A stretch of 64,000 bases of DNA from Paenibacillus sp. FSL R5-0623. Its GTDB lineage: Bacteria; Bacillota; Bacilli; Paenibacillales; Paenibacillaceae. Where the stretch lies: NCBI RefSeq assembly GCF_037974265.1, contig NZ_CP150233.1, positions 2,046,001 to 2,110,000 of the forward strand, read 5' to 3'. The position numbers were made by a program, and so were the translations under genes. The notes under the pieces were generated by a model. The model was given only the letters and a program-made list of their open reading frames with translations. It made no database searches and was not told the origin of the DNA. How positions within the stretch are numbered: the stretch's first letter is position 1; every line of letters begins with the position of its first letter. This document shows positions 18,400 through 28,135 of the stretch, piece after piece.

Positions 18400-19581
18400 A
18401 TGCCCATGTTGCTCGAAGTGAAACCTGACCAGCCTCATGTTGTTTTACATAATGAAGAAGTAACAACATCCGAAATGAAGCAGAGTGAAGAACCGGTTGT
18501 TGCTGAAGAACCTGTAATCCATTTGCATGACTATTATCGTCAGGTACCTGTCGCGGGGGTCCATACCACCTGTGGAGAAGCTGCGACGATGATGAATCAA
18601 GATCAGGAGCACCCATGTATTGTACTGTGTGATGAGCAGATGAAACCTACTGGATTGTTAATGCGAGAGACGTTATATCGGATGTTAAATGGCCGTTTTG
18701 CCGCAGATCTGTTCTACCGTAAGCCGGTCATACAAGTAGTGAATACATCTCCGGTTATAGCAGATGTTCATATGGAAGCCACCACAATTATTGATATCGC
18801 ACTTGGACGGGATGAACAGCATTTCTATGATTGTCTGCTCGTAACGGAACAAGATCGACTGCTCGGTGTGCTGACGATACGTGATGTGATGTCCCTCTCC
18901 CGCAGACTGCAACAAGCTTCTTCGGCAGAACGGGTACGTACGGTTTCCGAGAGCAGGCAGGAGATATCCAGAATCAACGATGGGGTCACCAAGCTGGTGC
19001 ATGCTGCTAATCAGACTGTTCATGAGGCCCGTGAGATCATGGCATTGTCCAAGCAGGGCGAAGAGAGTTTGAAGCACGTTGACGCTTCCTATAACCGGGT
19101 ACATCAGCATATGGAGAGTCAAGGACAACATGCGGATCACATGCTGAATTCGATCAAAACAGGCTCAGGAATGGCACAATCCATTCGCTCCCTGGCAGAT
19201 CAAAGTGGTCTCCTCGCCCTGAATGCTTCCATCGAAGCAGCTCATGCCGGTGAATATGGACGAGGTTTTCAGATTGTTGCAGGCGAGATTCGAGCGCTCG
19301 CGAAACAAACCCGTGAGGTTGCGGGGAACATGTCTTCATTGCTAGAGAATATTGGTGGATTGACCCTTCAGACTGTTGAACTGGTTAAGGCAAGCGGAGC
19401 GGAGATTGACGACAGTTCTGCGCATGTCACCGCAGGGGGAGCAACGTTCCGACAACTGAACAGTGCAGTGAGAGATCTGTCTCGTATAGCAGAGGAGATC
19501 GCCATGGAAGGCGGGAAAGCTGGAGAAGTCGCAGAGCACATTCGTACGAAGCTGGATGAGATGGTTGTGAATGGTGAGTAA
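18400..19581 (+). CDS. Soluble CBS-domain / methyl-accepting-chemotaxis-like signalling protein
   Basis: 393 residues from the ATG at 18400 (AAAGGAG 11 bases upstream). No membrane segment. Residues about 50-185 form a CBS pair (HTTCGEAATMMNQDQ, LGVLTIRDVMSLSRRL); residues about 190-390 are helical, with the MCP hairpin tip recognisable in LLALNASIEAAHAGEYGRGF and IRALAKQTREV. The tip is the part that contacts CheA/CheW in chemoreceptors. The CBS part may bind a nucleotide. A Pho box and its place between phoP and pstB suggest a phosphate-starvation role. Confidence 0.85.
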   Translation: MPMLLEVKPDQPHVVLHNEEVTTSEMKQSEEPVVAEEPVIHLHDYYRQVPVAGVHTTCGEAATMMNQDQEHPCIVLCDEQMKPTGLLMRETLYRMLNGRFAADLFYRKPVIQVVNTSPVIADVHMEATTIIDIALGRDEQHFYDCLLVTEQDRLLGVLTIRDVMSLSRRLQQASSAERVRTVSESRQEISRINDGVTKLVHAANQTVHEAREIMALSKQGEESLKHVDASYNRVHQHMESQGQHADHMLNSIKTGSGMAQSIRSLADQSGLLALNASIEAAHAGEYGRGFQIVAGEIRALAKQTREVAGNMSSLLENIGGLTLQTVELVKASGAEIDDSSAHVTAGGATFRQLNSAVRDLSRIAEEIAMEGGKAGEVAEHIRTKLDEMVVNGE

Positions 19582-19658
19582 GAAAAGGTAGTCAATAAGG
19601 CAGGCATCAGGAATCAGATTGATCCATTAAGCAGATCATGAAGGTTAAGGATGTCTTT

Positions 19659-19697
19659 TTTACATTCCGTTAACATGAAAGTGATACTGTTTTTACA
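19659..19697 (+). promoter_or_regulatory. Pho box array upstream of pstB
   Basis: TTTACA (19659), TTAACA (19670), a degenerate unit (19681) and TTTACA (19692) keep an 11-base period. TATTAA near 19712 is a possible -10. Confidence 0.7.
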
Positions 19698-19808
19698 ATG
19701 AAAGGGTAGGATATTAAAGATGGCCGAGAAGCGATGAACGATTATCAGTATCGGTCTCAACGTAAAGGGAGTTTCCGTGTCCCTGCAGCGAAGGAGAAGT
19801 GAACATCC

Positions 19809-20564
19809 ATGAAGGACCTCATTCACATTGAAAATCTTAATTTATATTATGATACGCATCACGCGCTTAAAAATATATCGATGGATCTGCCGGAAAAAAC
19901 CGTTACTGCGTTCATCGGGCCGTCAGGTTGTGGTAAATCGACATTGCTTCGCACGTTAAACCGGATGAATGACATGATTCCGGGTGTTCGTGTGGAAGGA
20001 CAGGTTATGCTGAATGGCTCTGACATTTACAGTAATGAGATTGAAGTGGAGACACTGCGCAAACGAGTTGGCATGGTGTTCCAACAACCGAACCCTTTTC
20101 CAAAATCCATATACGATAACGTGGCTTATGGACCGCGCTTGCACGGGGTAACCCAAAAGGCTGAACTGGATCAGTTGGTGGAACAAAGTCTTGTCCATGC
20201 TGCCCTATGGGATGAAGTGAAGGATGTATTGAAAAAGTCGGCACTTAGTTTGTCCGGCGGACAACAACAGCGTCTCTGTATTGCACGGGCGCTGGCTGTA
20301 CAGCCTGACGTTCTGCTGATGGATGAAGCAACGTCTGCACTCGACCCGATCTCCACATTGAAGATTGAAGAACTGGTGAAGGAATTGCATCACAAGTACA
20401 CGATCGTTATGGTTACCCACAATATGCACCAGGCGGCACGGGTATCTGGACGCACGGTATTTTTCTTGAATGGTGAAGTGGTGGAGGCAGCTGATACGGA
20501 GACGTTATTCTCCACACCGCAAGATTCCCGGACCGAGGATTATATATCTGGAAGGTTCGGTTAA
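19809..20564 (+). CDS. pstB: Phosphate ABC transporter ATP-binding protein PstB
   Basis: 251 residues. ATPase of the high-affinity phosphate importer. Walker [10 protein letters not shown], the PstB-specific [20 protein letters not shown], signature LSGGQQQRL, Walker [12 protein letters not shown], and the H-loop [12 protein letters not shown] are present. GAAGGAGAAG precedes the ATG. PstB normally works with PstS, PstC and PstA; none of their genes is in the window, so the membrane partners must be elsewhere or this is a second copy. Confidence 0.95.
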   Translation: MKDLIHIENLNLYYDTHHALKNISMDLPEKTVTAFIGPSGCGKSTLLRTLNRMNDMIPGVRVEGQVMLNGSDIYSNEIEVETLRKRVGMVFQQPNPFPKSIYDNVAYGPRLHGVTQKAELDQLVEQSLVHAALWDEVKDVLKKSALSLSGGQQQRLCIARALAVQPDVLLMDEATSALDPISTLKIEELVKELHHKYTIVMVTHNMHQAARVSGRTVFFLNGEVVEAADTETLFSTPQDSRTEDYISGRFG

Positions 20565-20627
20565 GCGAGCTGAATTGGAATGATCCCGGCATACCCGGAG
20601 ATGATGGATAAGGAGGACATGAAATCT

Positions 20628-21287
20628 ATGATTCGCAGAAAAGAATTTGATCAGGAGCTTGAAGAGCTACGTACCTTGCTCAAACAAATGGGTGAACATG
20701 TAGGAGAAGCATTGGATGGTGCTATTGAGAGTTTACAAACGATGAACGCGGAGAAAGCTCAGGTCATCATCAAGAATGACGCGAATCTGAATGCCCTTGA
20801 AGACAAAATTATGGAACTTGGCTCCAAACTGATCATCACACAACAGCCGGTGGCGAAGGATCTCAGACGTATTATCGTGGCATTCAAAATTTCCAGTGAT
20901 CTGGAGCGTATGGGAGATCTTGCGCTCGACGTGGCGAAGGTGACTCTCCGGATGGATGGACAGAAATTGATTAAACCGCTGGTGGATATCCCGCAAATGG
21001 CAGAAATCGTGAAATCCATGATTGATGAATCCATCGAATCTTTCCTGAAAGAAAACACAGACCTGGCCTATAAAATGGCTCAGACAGACGATCAGGTCGA
21101 TCAACTGTACAGCCACATGATCAGTGACCTCTACACGTTAATGACAGACCATCCTAATCAGGCTTCACAGGCTATGCTGCTGATGATGGTTGGACGTTAC
21201 ATTGAACGTATTGGCGACCATGCAACCAACATTGGTGAGAGCACGGTGTACCTGGTGACAGGTAAACGTCCGGATCTGAATCAATAG
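20628..21287 (+). CDS. phoU: Phosphate signalling complex protein PhoU
   Basis: 219 residues from the ATG at 20628, 11 bases after AAGGAGG (20610-20616); an ATG at 20619 is too close and the frame from 20580 lacks a site. Two PhoU three-helix repeats each contain the metal-binding E/DxxxD pattern (SSDLERMGDLALDVAKV and GRYIERIGDHATNIGES). PhoU links PstB to PhoR and restrains uptake when phosphate is plentiful. It follows pstB by 63 bases. Confidence 0.95.
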   Translation: MIRRKEFDQELEELRTLLKQMGEHVGEALDGAIESLQTMNAEKAQVIIKNDANLNALEDKIMELGSKLIITQQPVAKDLRRIIVAFKISSDLERMGDLALDVAKVTLRMDGQKLIKPLVDIPQMAEIVKSMIDESIESFLKENTDLAYKMAQTDDQVDQLYSHMISDLYTLMTDHPNQASQAMLLMMVGRYIERIGDHATNIGESTVYLVTGKRPDLNQ

Positions 21288-21349
21288 AAGAGCATTGCTT
21301 TGGAATTGGGGAATCAGTACTGATTAAGTAATGCAATCATATGAATGGA

Positions 21350-21411
21350 AAAGGACTTTCTCTCAGATAGGCTGCGTACAGCTGTCTGCGGAGAAGGTTC
21401 TTTTTTTTGCA
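21350..21411 (+). terminator. Terminator after phoU
   Basis: AAGGACTTTCTC pairs imperfectly with GGAGAAGGTTC around an inner hairpin and is followed by eight T residues. Confidence 0.65.
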
Positions 21412-21443
21412 ATTAAAAATGAAGTGAAAAGAGGCTATTCTTT

Positions 21444-21471
21444 TTGATGTGACAGGTGGGTATGGTATCAT
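21444..21471 (+). promoter_or_regulatory. Candidate promoter of polA
   Basis: TTGATG and TATCAT are 16 bases apart, about 53 bases before the polA ATG. Confidence 0.4.
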
Positions 21472-21523
21472 GAGAGTAGATGTAATTTGAAGAGGTTGAC
21501 CATATAATACGCGAGGTGCTGGA

Positions 21524-24178
21524 ATGGACAAGTTTATTCTCATAGATGGAAATAGCATTATTTACAGGGCGTTTTTTGCAATGCCGCCTCTGACCAACTC
21601 GAAAGGTCTGCATACCAATGCGGTATATGGCTTCACCACGATGCTGCTGAGACTGCTTGAAGAACATAAACCTACACATGTCATGGTTGCATTTGATGCA
21701 GGCAAAATCACGTTCCGCCACGAAGGGTACCAGGAATACAAGGGTGGACGGGAGAAAACACCACCAGAGTTGTCAGAGCAATTCCCTTTGCTCAAAGAAC
21801 TGCTGAAAGGGCTTGGCATTGCTCAGTTTGAGCTCGCTGGATTCGAAGCGGATGACATCATCGGAACGTTAACCAAACGCGCAGATGAAGCGGGCAGACA
21901 GGTGCTTGTTGTATCGGGTGACAAAGATATGCTGCAGCTTGCTTCCGAACATGTACATATCGGGCTGACGCGTAAAGGGGTAACCGATATTGAGCTGTAC
22001 GATCCTGCTCAGATTAAGGAGCGTTATGGTCTGACGCCGCTGCAAATCATTGATCTCAAGGGTCTGATGGGCGATGCGTCCGATAATATTCCGGGTATTC
22101 CCGGGGTTGGAGAGAAGACAGCGTTGAAACTGCTGCACCAGTTCGGATCGGTAGAAGATGTGCTGAACGGTACAGGTGAACTGAAGGGCAAGATGAAAGA
22201 GAAGATTGAGGCACACGCCGAAGATGCCTGGATGAGCAAACAACTGGCGACGATTCACCGGGAAGTTCCGCTGGAGCAGACGTGGGAGGATATGCAATTC
22301 GCTGGATTAAAAGAAGAACATGCTGGCCCTGCACTAGCTAAGCTGGAATTCAAATCTCTGCTTGAACGCCTGTCGTTCAGTGGCAGTATTGGTTCTGAAC
22401 AGGAAGCGGTTCCTGCTGCCGAAGTTGAATCCTCCATTGCAACAGAGGAGAACATCAGTGAGCTGTTCAGTTCCCTCGATTCCATTGATGTCCTCCACGT
22501 GGAGACACATGGGGATAACCCGCACCAAGCGAAATTGATTGGACTAGCTCTAGGTTCCGCTGGAACATATACGTTCATATCTCCCGAATTGCTTCATTCC
22601 GAGGCAGCGGCTCCAGTGCGGGCATGGCTTGGTAATTCAGACCAGCCAAAGCGCGGTTATGATCTTCATCGTGTAGACCTGGCCCTGCATGCGCATGGGA
22701 TAGAATTCGCTGGTGCGTCATTTGATGTACAACTGGCGGCGTATTTGCTTGATCCAACAGAATCCAACCAGACGATTAGTGGGCTCACGACCAAGTATGG
22801 TCTGCCGTCGCTTGTGGAGGATGACACGGTTATGGGCAAAGGGGCCAAGTACAAGGTGCCGGAAGTGGAAGTCTTGGGTGATTTCCTGTGTCGCAAAGCT
22901 GCTGCAGTAGCAGCCATTATTCCACTTCAGGAGCAGGTGTTGGACACGGATGAGATGAATTCGCTGTTCCATGAACTGGAGATGCCGTTGTCACGCATAT
23001 TGGCGGACATGGAGAAACAGGGCATCAAGGCCAATACAGCCGATCTACAGGCTTTGGGCAGTGAGTTTGAAGAACAGATCAGCAGGTTGATGGCTGAGAT
23101 CTACAAGCTGTCAGGAACGGAATTTAATCTGAATTCACCGAAGCAACTGGGTGAGATTTTATTTGATAGATTGGGCTTGCCCGTGGTGAAGAAAACAAAA
23201 ACGGGCTACTCTACAGATGCGGAAGTATTGGAGAAATTGGCTCCTTATAATGATGTGGTCAAGCATATTCTGCAATATCGTCAGCTTGCCAAGCTGCAAT
23301 CCACTTATGTGGAAGGGTTACTCAAAGAGATATCCAATCGGGATGGCAAGGTGCATACGTATTATCGTCAGACCATCGCCGCTACCGGACGACTTAGCAG
23401 TCAATTCCCGAACTTGCAGAACATTCCGATTCGGATGGAAGAAGGTCGCAAAATCCGGAAGGTATTTGTTCCTTCCGAACCCGGATGGTCCATTTTGGCG
23501 GCAGACTATTCCCAGATTGAACTGCGTGTACTGGCACACATTTCGGACGATGAGCGCTTGAAGGAAGCATTTGTCAATGATATGGATATTCATACAAAGA
23601 CCGCTTCGGATGTATTCGGCGTGAAGCCTGAGGATGTGGATGGGGATATGCGTCGTTCCGCCAAGGCAGTTAACTTTGGTATCGTGTATGGCATAAGTGA
23701 TTATGGCTTATCACAGAACCTGCATATTACACGTAAAGAGGCCGCACAGTTTATTGATCAGTATTTTGAAGTCTTCCAGGGTGTGCGTCGATATATGGAT
23801 GACATTGTGAAGGAAGCTCGCCAGGATGGTTACGTCAAAACGCTGTTGGAACGTCGTCGCTACCTGCCAGAGATTAATGCCAGTAACTTCAATCTGCGTT
23901 CCTTCGCAGAGCGTACGGCGATGAATACACCGATTCAGGGAACAGCGGCAGATATCATCAAGCTGGCCATGGTACAGATGGATGAAGCGCTGCGGGAACG
24001 CAAGCTGAAGAGCCGTATGTTGCTTCAGGTGCACGATGAACTTGTATTTGAAGTGCCTGCGGATGAATTGGAACTGATGAAAGAGTTAGTGCCTTCAGTT
24101 ATGGAAAAAGCATTGGAACTGTCGGTTCCGCTGAAAGCTGAAGTCAGCTTTGGTGATAACTGGTACGAAGCGAAATAA
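21524..24178 (+). CDS. polA: DNA polymerase I
   Basis: 884 residues. Domains: 5' nuclease (1-about 290; IDGNSIIYRAFFA, VSGDKDMLQL, GLMGDASDNIPGIPGVGEKT), a 3'-5' exonuclease-like domain (about 310-480), and the polymerase (about 490-884; DYSQIELRVLAHIS, RRSAKAVNFGIVYGIS, VHDELVFEVP). In the exonuclease-like domain the DxE motif reads LHVET, so the first catalytic Asp is lost, as in other Bacillus-group enzymes that do not proofread. AGGTGCTGG precedes the ATG. Confidence 0.97.
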   Translation: MDKFILIDGNSIIYRAFFAMPPLTNSKGLHTNAVYGFTTMLLRLLEEHKPTHVMVAFDAGKITFRHEGYQEYKGGREKTPPELSEQFPLLKELLKGLGIAQFELAGFEADDIIGTLTKRADEAGRQVLVVSGDKDMLQLASEHVHIGLTRKGVTDIELYDPAQIKERYGLTPLQIIDLKGLMGDASDNIPGIPGVGEKTALKLLHQFGSVEDVLNGTGELKGKMKEKIEAHAEDAWMSKQLATIHREVPLEQTWEDMQFAGLKEEHAGPALAKLEFKSLLERLSFSGSIGSEQEAVPAAEVESSIATEENISELFSSLDSIDVLHVETHGDNPHQAKLIGLALGSAGTYTFISPELLHSEAAAPVRAWLGNSDQPKRGYDLHRVDLALHAHGIEFAGASFDVQLAAYLLDPTESNQTISGLTTKYGLPSLVEDDTVMGKGAKYKVPEVEVLGDFLCRKAAAVAAIIPLQEQVLDTDEMNSLFHELEMPLSRILADMEKQGIKANTADLQALGSEFEEQISRLMAEIYKLSGTEFNLNSPKQLGEILFDRLGLPVVKKTKTGYSTDAEVLEKLAPYNDVVKHILQYRQLAKLQSTYVEGLLKEISNRDGKVHTYYRQTIAATGRLSSQFPNLQNIPIRMEEGRKIRKVFVPSEPGWSILAADYSQIELRVLAHISDDERLKEAFVNDMDIHTKTASDVFGVKPEDVDGDMRRSAKAVNFGIVYGISDYGLSQNLHITRKEAAQFIDQYFEVFQGVRRYMDDIVKEARQDGYVKTLLERRRYLPEINASNFNLRSFAERTAMNTPIQGTAADIIKLAMVQMDEALRERKLKSRMLLQVHDELVFEVPADELELMKELVPSVMEKALELSVPLKAEVSFGDNWYEAK

Positions 24179-24296
24179 TTCAAGCGCTACGCGGTTTTTC
24201 CGGTATTTTACAATAGGCCCTTCCATGTCCGAGATATAAGAAAAGGGTCCCGCTGAACGCCATCTTCCGTTATAATATAGGGGAGGTGAGAACATC

Positions 24297-25124
24297 ATGC
24301 CGGAATTACCGGAAGTTGAAACAGTCAGAAGAACATTGAATCAACTTATTGTGGGCAAAACGATTGATCATGTTACCGTTAGCTTGCCGCGGATTATTCA
24401 GCGGCCGGACGACATAGATGCATTTGCAATGGAACTCGCGGGACATACCGTCATTGGGGTGGAGCGCCGAGGCAAGTTTTTGCGTATTTTGCTGGACGGG
24501 CTGGTGCTTGTCTCCCATCTGCGGATGGAAGGAAGGTACGGTGTGTACGAGCAGCATGAAGATGTGGAGAAACATACACATGTGATCTTCCATTTTAATG
24601 ATGGTACGGAATTGCGTTATAAGGATGTGCGTCAGTTCGGTACGATGCATCTGTTTAATGCAGGTGAAGAACTGGTGTCCAAACCTTTGCTGAAGCTGGG
24701 ACTGGAGCCGCTTGATCCAGCCTTTACGGTAACTGCATTCCGCGAGGCGGTTGGCAAGCGCACAACCAAAATCAAGGCTGTACTTTTAAATCAGGCATAT
24801 GTGGTTGGTATCGGGAATATTTATGTGGACGAGGCTCTATTTCGCGCAGGTATCCATCCCGAGACCATCGCTAAGACACTGACCGAAGCTCAGTTAACGG
24901 TGCTCCATGAAGCGATTGTGGCTACGTTGCAAGATGCAGTGAATGCAGGTGGATCTTCCATCAAGTCCTATGTGAATGGACAGGGTGAGATGGGGATGTT
25001 CCAGCATCAACTGAAAATCTATGGACGCAAATCAGAACCTTGTACAACTTGTGGTACGTTAATTGAAAAAACGGTGGTTGGTGGCCGTGGCACGCATTTT
25101 TGTCCAAACTGTCAGCTGTTGTAA
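24297..25124 (+). CDS. mutM: Formamidopyrimidine-DNA glycosylase
   Basis: 275 residues. Removes 8-oxoguanine and formamidopyrimidines and nicks the abasic site. The catalytic N-terminus MPELPEVETVRR (Pro2, Glu3), the H2TH segment (GNIYVDEALFRAGIHP) and the C-terminal zinc finger (CTTCG...CPNC) are intact. GGGAGGTGAG lies ahead of the ATG; a TATAAT at 24271 may be a -10. polA-mutM-ytaF-coaE order matches Bacillus. Confidence 0.96.
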   Translation: MPELPEVETVRRTLNQLIVGKTIDHVTVSLPRIIQRPDDIDAFAMELAGHTVIGVERRGKFLRILLDGLVLVSHLRMEGRYGVYEQHEDVEKHTHVIFHFNDGTELRYKDVRQFGTMHLFNAGEELVSKPLLKLGLEPLDPAFTVTAFREAVGKRTTKIKAVLLNQAYVVGIGNIYVDEALFRAGIHPETIAKTLTEAQLTVLHEAIVATLQDAVNAGGSSIKSYVNGQGEMGMFQHQLKIYGRKSEPCTTCGTLIEKTVVGGRGTHFCPNCQLL

Positions 25125-25266
25125 CATGAACTGAATGAACGAAATGATGAAATCATAGCACCCTTGGATTCCTCCCTCCATATACTGATATGGCAGAAAT
25201 AAGCGGGCGTATACCCATACTGGCATCTTCAGTTGGCACGAGTACCGCACAGAGGAGGAGTCCGGG

Positions 25267-26040
25267 GTGCTGCATCATTTTGTTTCATTGCTGGCGCTTG
25301 CTTTGGCGCTTAGTTTAGATGGTTTTGGAGTCGGGATTACATATGGGTTACGGAGGACTAAGATTCCCCTGTTATCTATCGCTGTTATTTCGATCTGTTC
25401 AGGATTGGTTATTGCCTTGTCGATGCAAGTAGGTGTGTTGTTGTCCCATGTGGTGTCACCGGATATCGCTTCGATCGTGGGAGCCGTTATATTGATAGGT
25501 ATTGGTGCATGGTCACTGTTGCAACTAATTCGAAAGCAAGGCAAAGAACAGCTGGAAACAGACACTGGAATGGGTGAGGGAACAGAAGCAAAGGTAACTG
25601 GAGTGGGAGAAACACAAGAGAGACTGTCGGATTCAAAGGGCAGAAATCAGGTGCTCGCACTGGATCTGGAGCAGTCGGCTTCAAATGGATCACTGGAACG
25701 AATGGTATTTACACTGGAGCTGCGCAAGCTGGGCGTTGTCATTCAGATTCTTCGCAGTCCCTCCAAGGCGGATATGGATAACTCGGGGAGTATATCTGCC
25801 CAAGAAGCGATGTGGCTTGGTATTGCCCTGTCTCTGGATGCGTTTGGAGCAGGTTTGGGAGCGGCACTTCTGGGATTCCCTACACTATGGACAGCACTCA
25901 TTATTGCACTGTTTAGTGGGGCGTTTCTGTCACTCGGCATGAAGGTTGGCCTACGATTCTCAGCTCTGCGCTGGATGCGAAGACTGTCTGTATTGCCAGC
26001 GCTATTGTTAATGATTATGGGAATAATGAAGTTGTTATGA
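25267..26040 (+). CDS. ytaF: Sporulation membrane protein YtaF
   Basis: 257 residues, polytopic with MntP-like repeats: residues 1-80 hold three helices beginning SLLALALALSLDGFGVGITY and the second half repeats the pattern (AMWLGIALSLDAFGAGLGAA). The middle (about 85-170) is hydrophilic and contains an EF-hand-like acidic stretch (KADMDNSGSISAQEA). The family is tied to sporulation in Bacillus; its transport role is not settled. GTG start at 25267 with GGAGGAG just upstream. Confidence 0.88.
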   Translation: MLHHFVSLLALALALSLDGFGVGITYGLRRTKIPLLSIAVISICSGLVIALSMQVGVLLSHVVSPDIASIVGAVILIGIGAWSLLQLIRKQGKEQLETDTGMGEGTEAKVTGVGETQERLSDSKGRNQVLALDLEQSASNGSLERMVFTLELRKLGVVIQILRSPSKADMDNSGSISAQEAMWLGIALSLDAFGAGLGAALLGFPTLWTALIIALFSGAFLSLGMKVGLRFSALRWMRRLSVLPALLLMIMGIMKLL

Positions 26041-26049
26041 GGTGAAACG

Positions 26050-26646
26050 ATGAATATAGGCTTAACCGGCGGGATCGCGACAGGCAAAAGCAGTGTTTCC
26101 GCCTATCTCGCCAGTAAGGGAGCGTTGCTCATCGATGCAGACGTTATTGCCCGGGAAGTTATGATGCCCGGGCATCCCGTGTTGGCCGCCGCTGTTAAGC
26201 GGTTTGGACAAGCCATACTGAACGAAGATGGAACACTGGATCGGAAAAAGCTTGGAAGTATTGTTTTTGAACAACCCGAGGAACGAAAGGCACTGGAGGC
26301 TATCACACATCCGGCAATCCGAAGAGAGATGCGCGAACGGGCTGCTGCATACGAATTGCAATATCCGGATAAACTTGTGGTGTCTGATATTCCTTTGTTG
26401 TACGAATCGGGTCTTGAAGATGGTTTCGAGGAAGTCATGGTTGTCTATGTCCCGAGAGCGGTGCAACGAGATCGCTTGATGAGTCGGGATGGAATGACTG
26501 CAGCACAGGCCGAGGCTCGAATGGATGTACAGATGGATATTGAGCGCAAAAAACAGCTGGCAGACATTGTCATCGATAACAGTGGTTTATGGCCTGCGAC
26601 GGAGCAGCAAATTGACTCATATCTACAGCGTAAGGGTTTGTTATGA
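26050..26646 (+). CDS. coaE: Dephospho-CoA kinase
   Basis: 198 residues. Final step of coenzyme A synthesis: phosphorylates the ribose 3'-OH of dephospho-CoA. P-loop GGIATGKSSVS, the LIDADVIAREV substrate segment, DIPLLYESGL and VVYVPRAVQRDRLMSRDG are typical. ATG at 26050, 9 bases after ytaF. Its TGA overlaps the next gene's ATG (ATGA), so translation is coupled. Confidence 0.95.
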   Translation: MNIGLTGGIATGKSSVSAYLASKGALLIDADVIAREVMMPGHPVLAAAVKRFGQAILNEDGTLDRKKLGSIVFEQPEERKALEAITHPAIRREMRERAAAYELQYPDKLVVSDIPLLYESGLEDGFEEVMVVYVPRAVQRDRLMSRDGMTAAQAEARMDVQMDIERKKQLADIVIDNSGLWPATEQQIDSYLQRKGLL

Positions 26647-27206
26647 AAATATTGCGTAAGAAACGTGTACTGCTGTTGATGTTTGTGTCCTTTGTACTGG
26701 TGTTATTTCTGAATACGAACTGGATGGCATGGTTCTATCCCATACATTATAAGGAAGAGATCCGTGCCCAATCTCAGAGCTATGAGGTTGATCCGTTTCT
26801 AATTGCTTCCATTATTAAGGTGGAGACCAATTTCAAGACAAGCAAGGAATCCAAACGAGGAGCTATCGGGCTCATGCAACTGATGCCGGATACGGCCAAC
26901 TGGATACTGGAACAAGCCAAAATTCCCGACACTTCGCTGGAGGAATTAAAGCACGAGCCTGAACGAAATATTCAGTTAGGTACATGGTATCTGCGGAATC
27001 TGTCCGATCAATTCGATGGCAATGAAGCGGTCATGATCGCTGCCTATAATGCGGGTCCAGGCAAAGTGAACAGTTGGCTTAGAGATGGTGTATGGGATGG
27101 CTCGTTCGAAACGGTGAAAGATATTCCGTTTGGTGAGACGCGTCACTATGTACAAAGAGTCATTTACTATTATAATCAGTATGTAAAGATCTATAATACG
27201 TTCTAA
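26643..27206 (+). CDS. Membrane-anchored lytic transglycosylase (SLT domain)
   Basis: 187 residues. One N-terminal transmembrane anchor (residues 8-30), then a Slt70-type domain. The catalytic Glu lies in SIIKVETNFKTSKESKRGAIGLMQLMP-like context (key parts KVETNF, GAIGLMQLMP), followed by LGTWYLRNL and AAYNAGPGKV. Such enzymes cleave the MurNAc-GlcNAc bond to 1,6-anhydro products. It overlaps coaE by 4 bases and ends the polA-side operon. Confidence 0.9.
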   Translation: MKILRKKRVLLLMFVSFVLVLFLNTNWMAWFYPIHYKEEIRAQSQSYEVDPFLIASIIKVETNFKTSKESKRGAIGLMQLMPDTANWILEQAKIPDTSLEELKHEPERNIQLGTWYLRNLSDQFDGNEAVMIAAYNAGPGKVNSWLRDGVWDGSFETVKDIPFGETRHYVQRVIYYYNQYVKIYNTF

Positions 27207-27288
27207 GTATATAAGTAGAAGCACAGAGCAGGCCGGTTGTTCACCGGCCGCTCCATGCTCCTCTGTGTAGCGTATTACGATGCAGATA

Positions 27289-27510
27289 TTATTGGTATTG
27301 ACCTGCCAATTGCTGTTCTGCAATTGTTACCAGACGCTTCGTGATGTATCCACCGATCGAACCGTTCTCGTAAGAAGTCATGTTACCTTGGTATCCGTCT
27401 TGTGGGATGCTGATTCCGAGTTCTTGAGCAACTTCATATTTCATTTGCTCGAGTGCTGCGGAAGCTTTAGTTACCACCAGGTTGTTGGAGTTACCGTTGC
27501 TTTGTGCCAT
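27289..27510 (-). CDS. Small acid-soluble spore protein, alpha/beta type
   Basis: 73 residues. The protein saturates and protects DNA in dormant spores. The N-terminal LVVTKASAALEQMKYEVAQE and the germination-protease recognition region around EVAQELGI, plus YENGSIGGYITKRLV, are diagnostic. GAGGAGGTGAA precedes the ATG. CATAATA upstream on the same strand (27542-27548) resembles a sigma-G -10 element, but no -35 sits at ideal spacing. Expected to be made in the forespore. Confidence 0.93.
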   Translation of the reverse strand: MAQSNGNSNNLVVTKASAALEQMKYEVAQELGISIPQDGYQGNMTSYENGSIGGYITKRLVTIAEQQLAGQYQ

Positions 27511-27625
27511 TGCTGTTCACCTCCTCGTGAGTTGGTAAAAGTATTATGTCTCGGCAATGCATTTTTCATTACAAAATCAAGACAGGGAATATGTGGTAAA
27601 AGTAAAACGTGGGAAGTGATCTGAT

Positions 27626-28093
27626 TTGAAGTGTCCTTATTGCGGTTATATGGGTACCAAAGTGCTTGATTCGCGTCCGGCCAACGAAGCGAAATCCATT
27701 CGCCGTCGGCGGGAGTGTGAGCAGTGTGCCCGAAGATTCACAACGTTTGAGATGATTGAAGAGACTCCACTGATTGTCATTAAGAAAGATGGCAGCCGGG
27801 AAGAGTTTAGCCGGGACAAAATTCTCCGCGGGCTTATTCGTGCCTGTGAGAAACGTCCAGTCTCCGTTGAGACGCTGGAGATGATGGTATCTGAAGTGGA
27901 GAAATCGCTGCGTAATACAGCTGATGCTGAAGTGGAGAGTCGCCAGATTGGTGAGCTGTTAATGGAGCAGCTGTTTCCAGTCGATGAAGTGGCTTATGTA
28001 CGCTTTGCCTCGGTATATCGCCAGTTCAAAGATATCAATATGTTCATGAAAGAACTGAAATCCCTGTTGTCCAAAGACGATCTGGAGGATTAG
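27626..28093 (+). CDS. nrdR: Transcriptional repressor NrdR
   Basis: 155 residues. Represses ribonucleotide reductase genes in response to ATP/dATP. The zinc ribbon uses Cys3, Cys6, Cys31 and Cys34 ([18 protein letters not shown]); the ATP-cone spans about 49-139. TTG start at 27626 behind GGGAAGTGAT. In Bacillus the neighbours downstream are dnaB and dnaI; here they are replaced by accessory DNA. Confidence 0.96.
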   Translation: MKCPYCGYMGTKVLDSRPANEAKSIRRRRECEQCARRFTTFEMIEETPLIVIKKDGSREEFSRDKILRGLIRACEKRPVSVETLEMMVSEVEKSLRNTADAEVESRQIGELLMEQLFPVDEVAYVRFASVYRQFKDINMFMKELKSLLSKDDLED

Positions 28094-28135
28094 TGAAGTG
28101 GGAAAAGGGAGAAGAGCAGTCTGGAGTTCCAGTCC

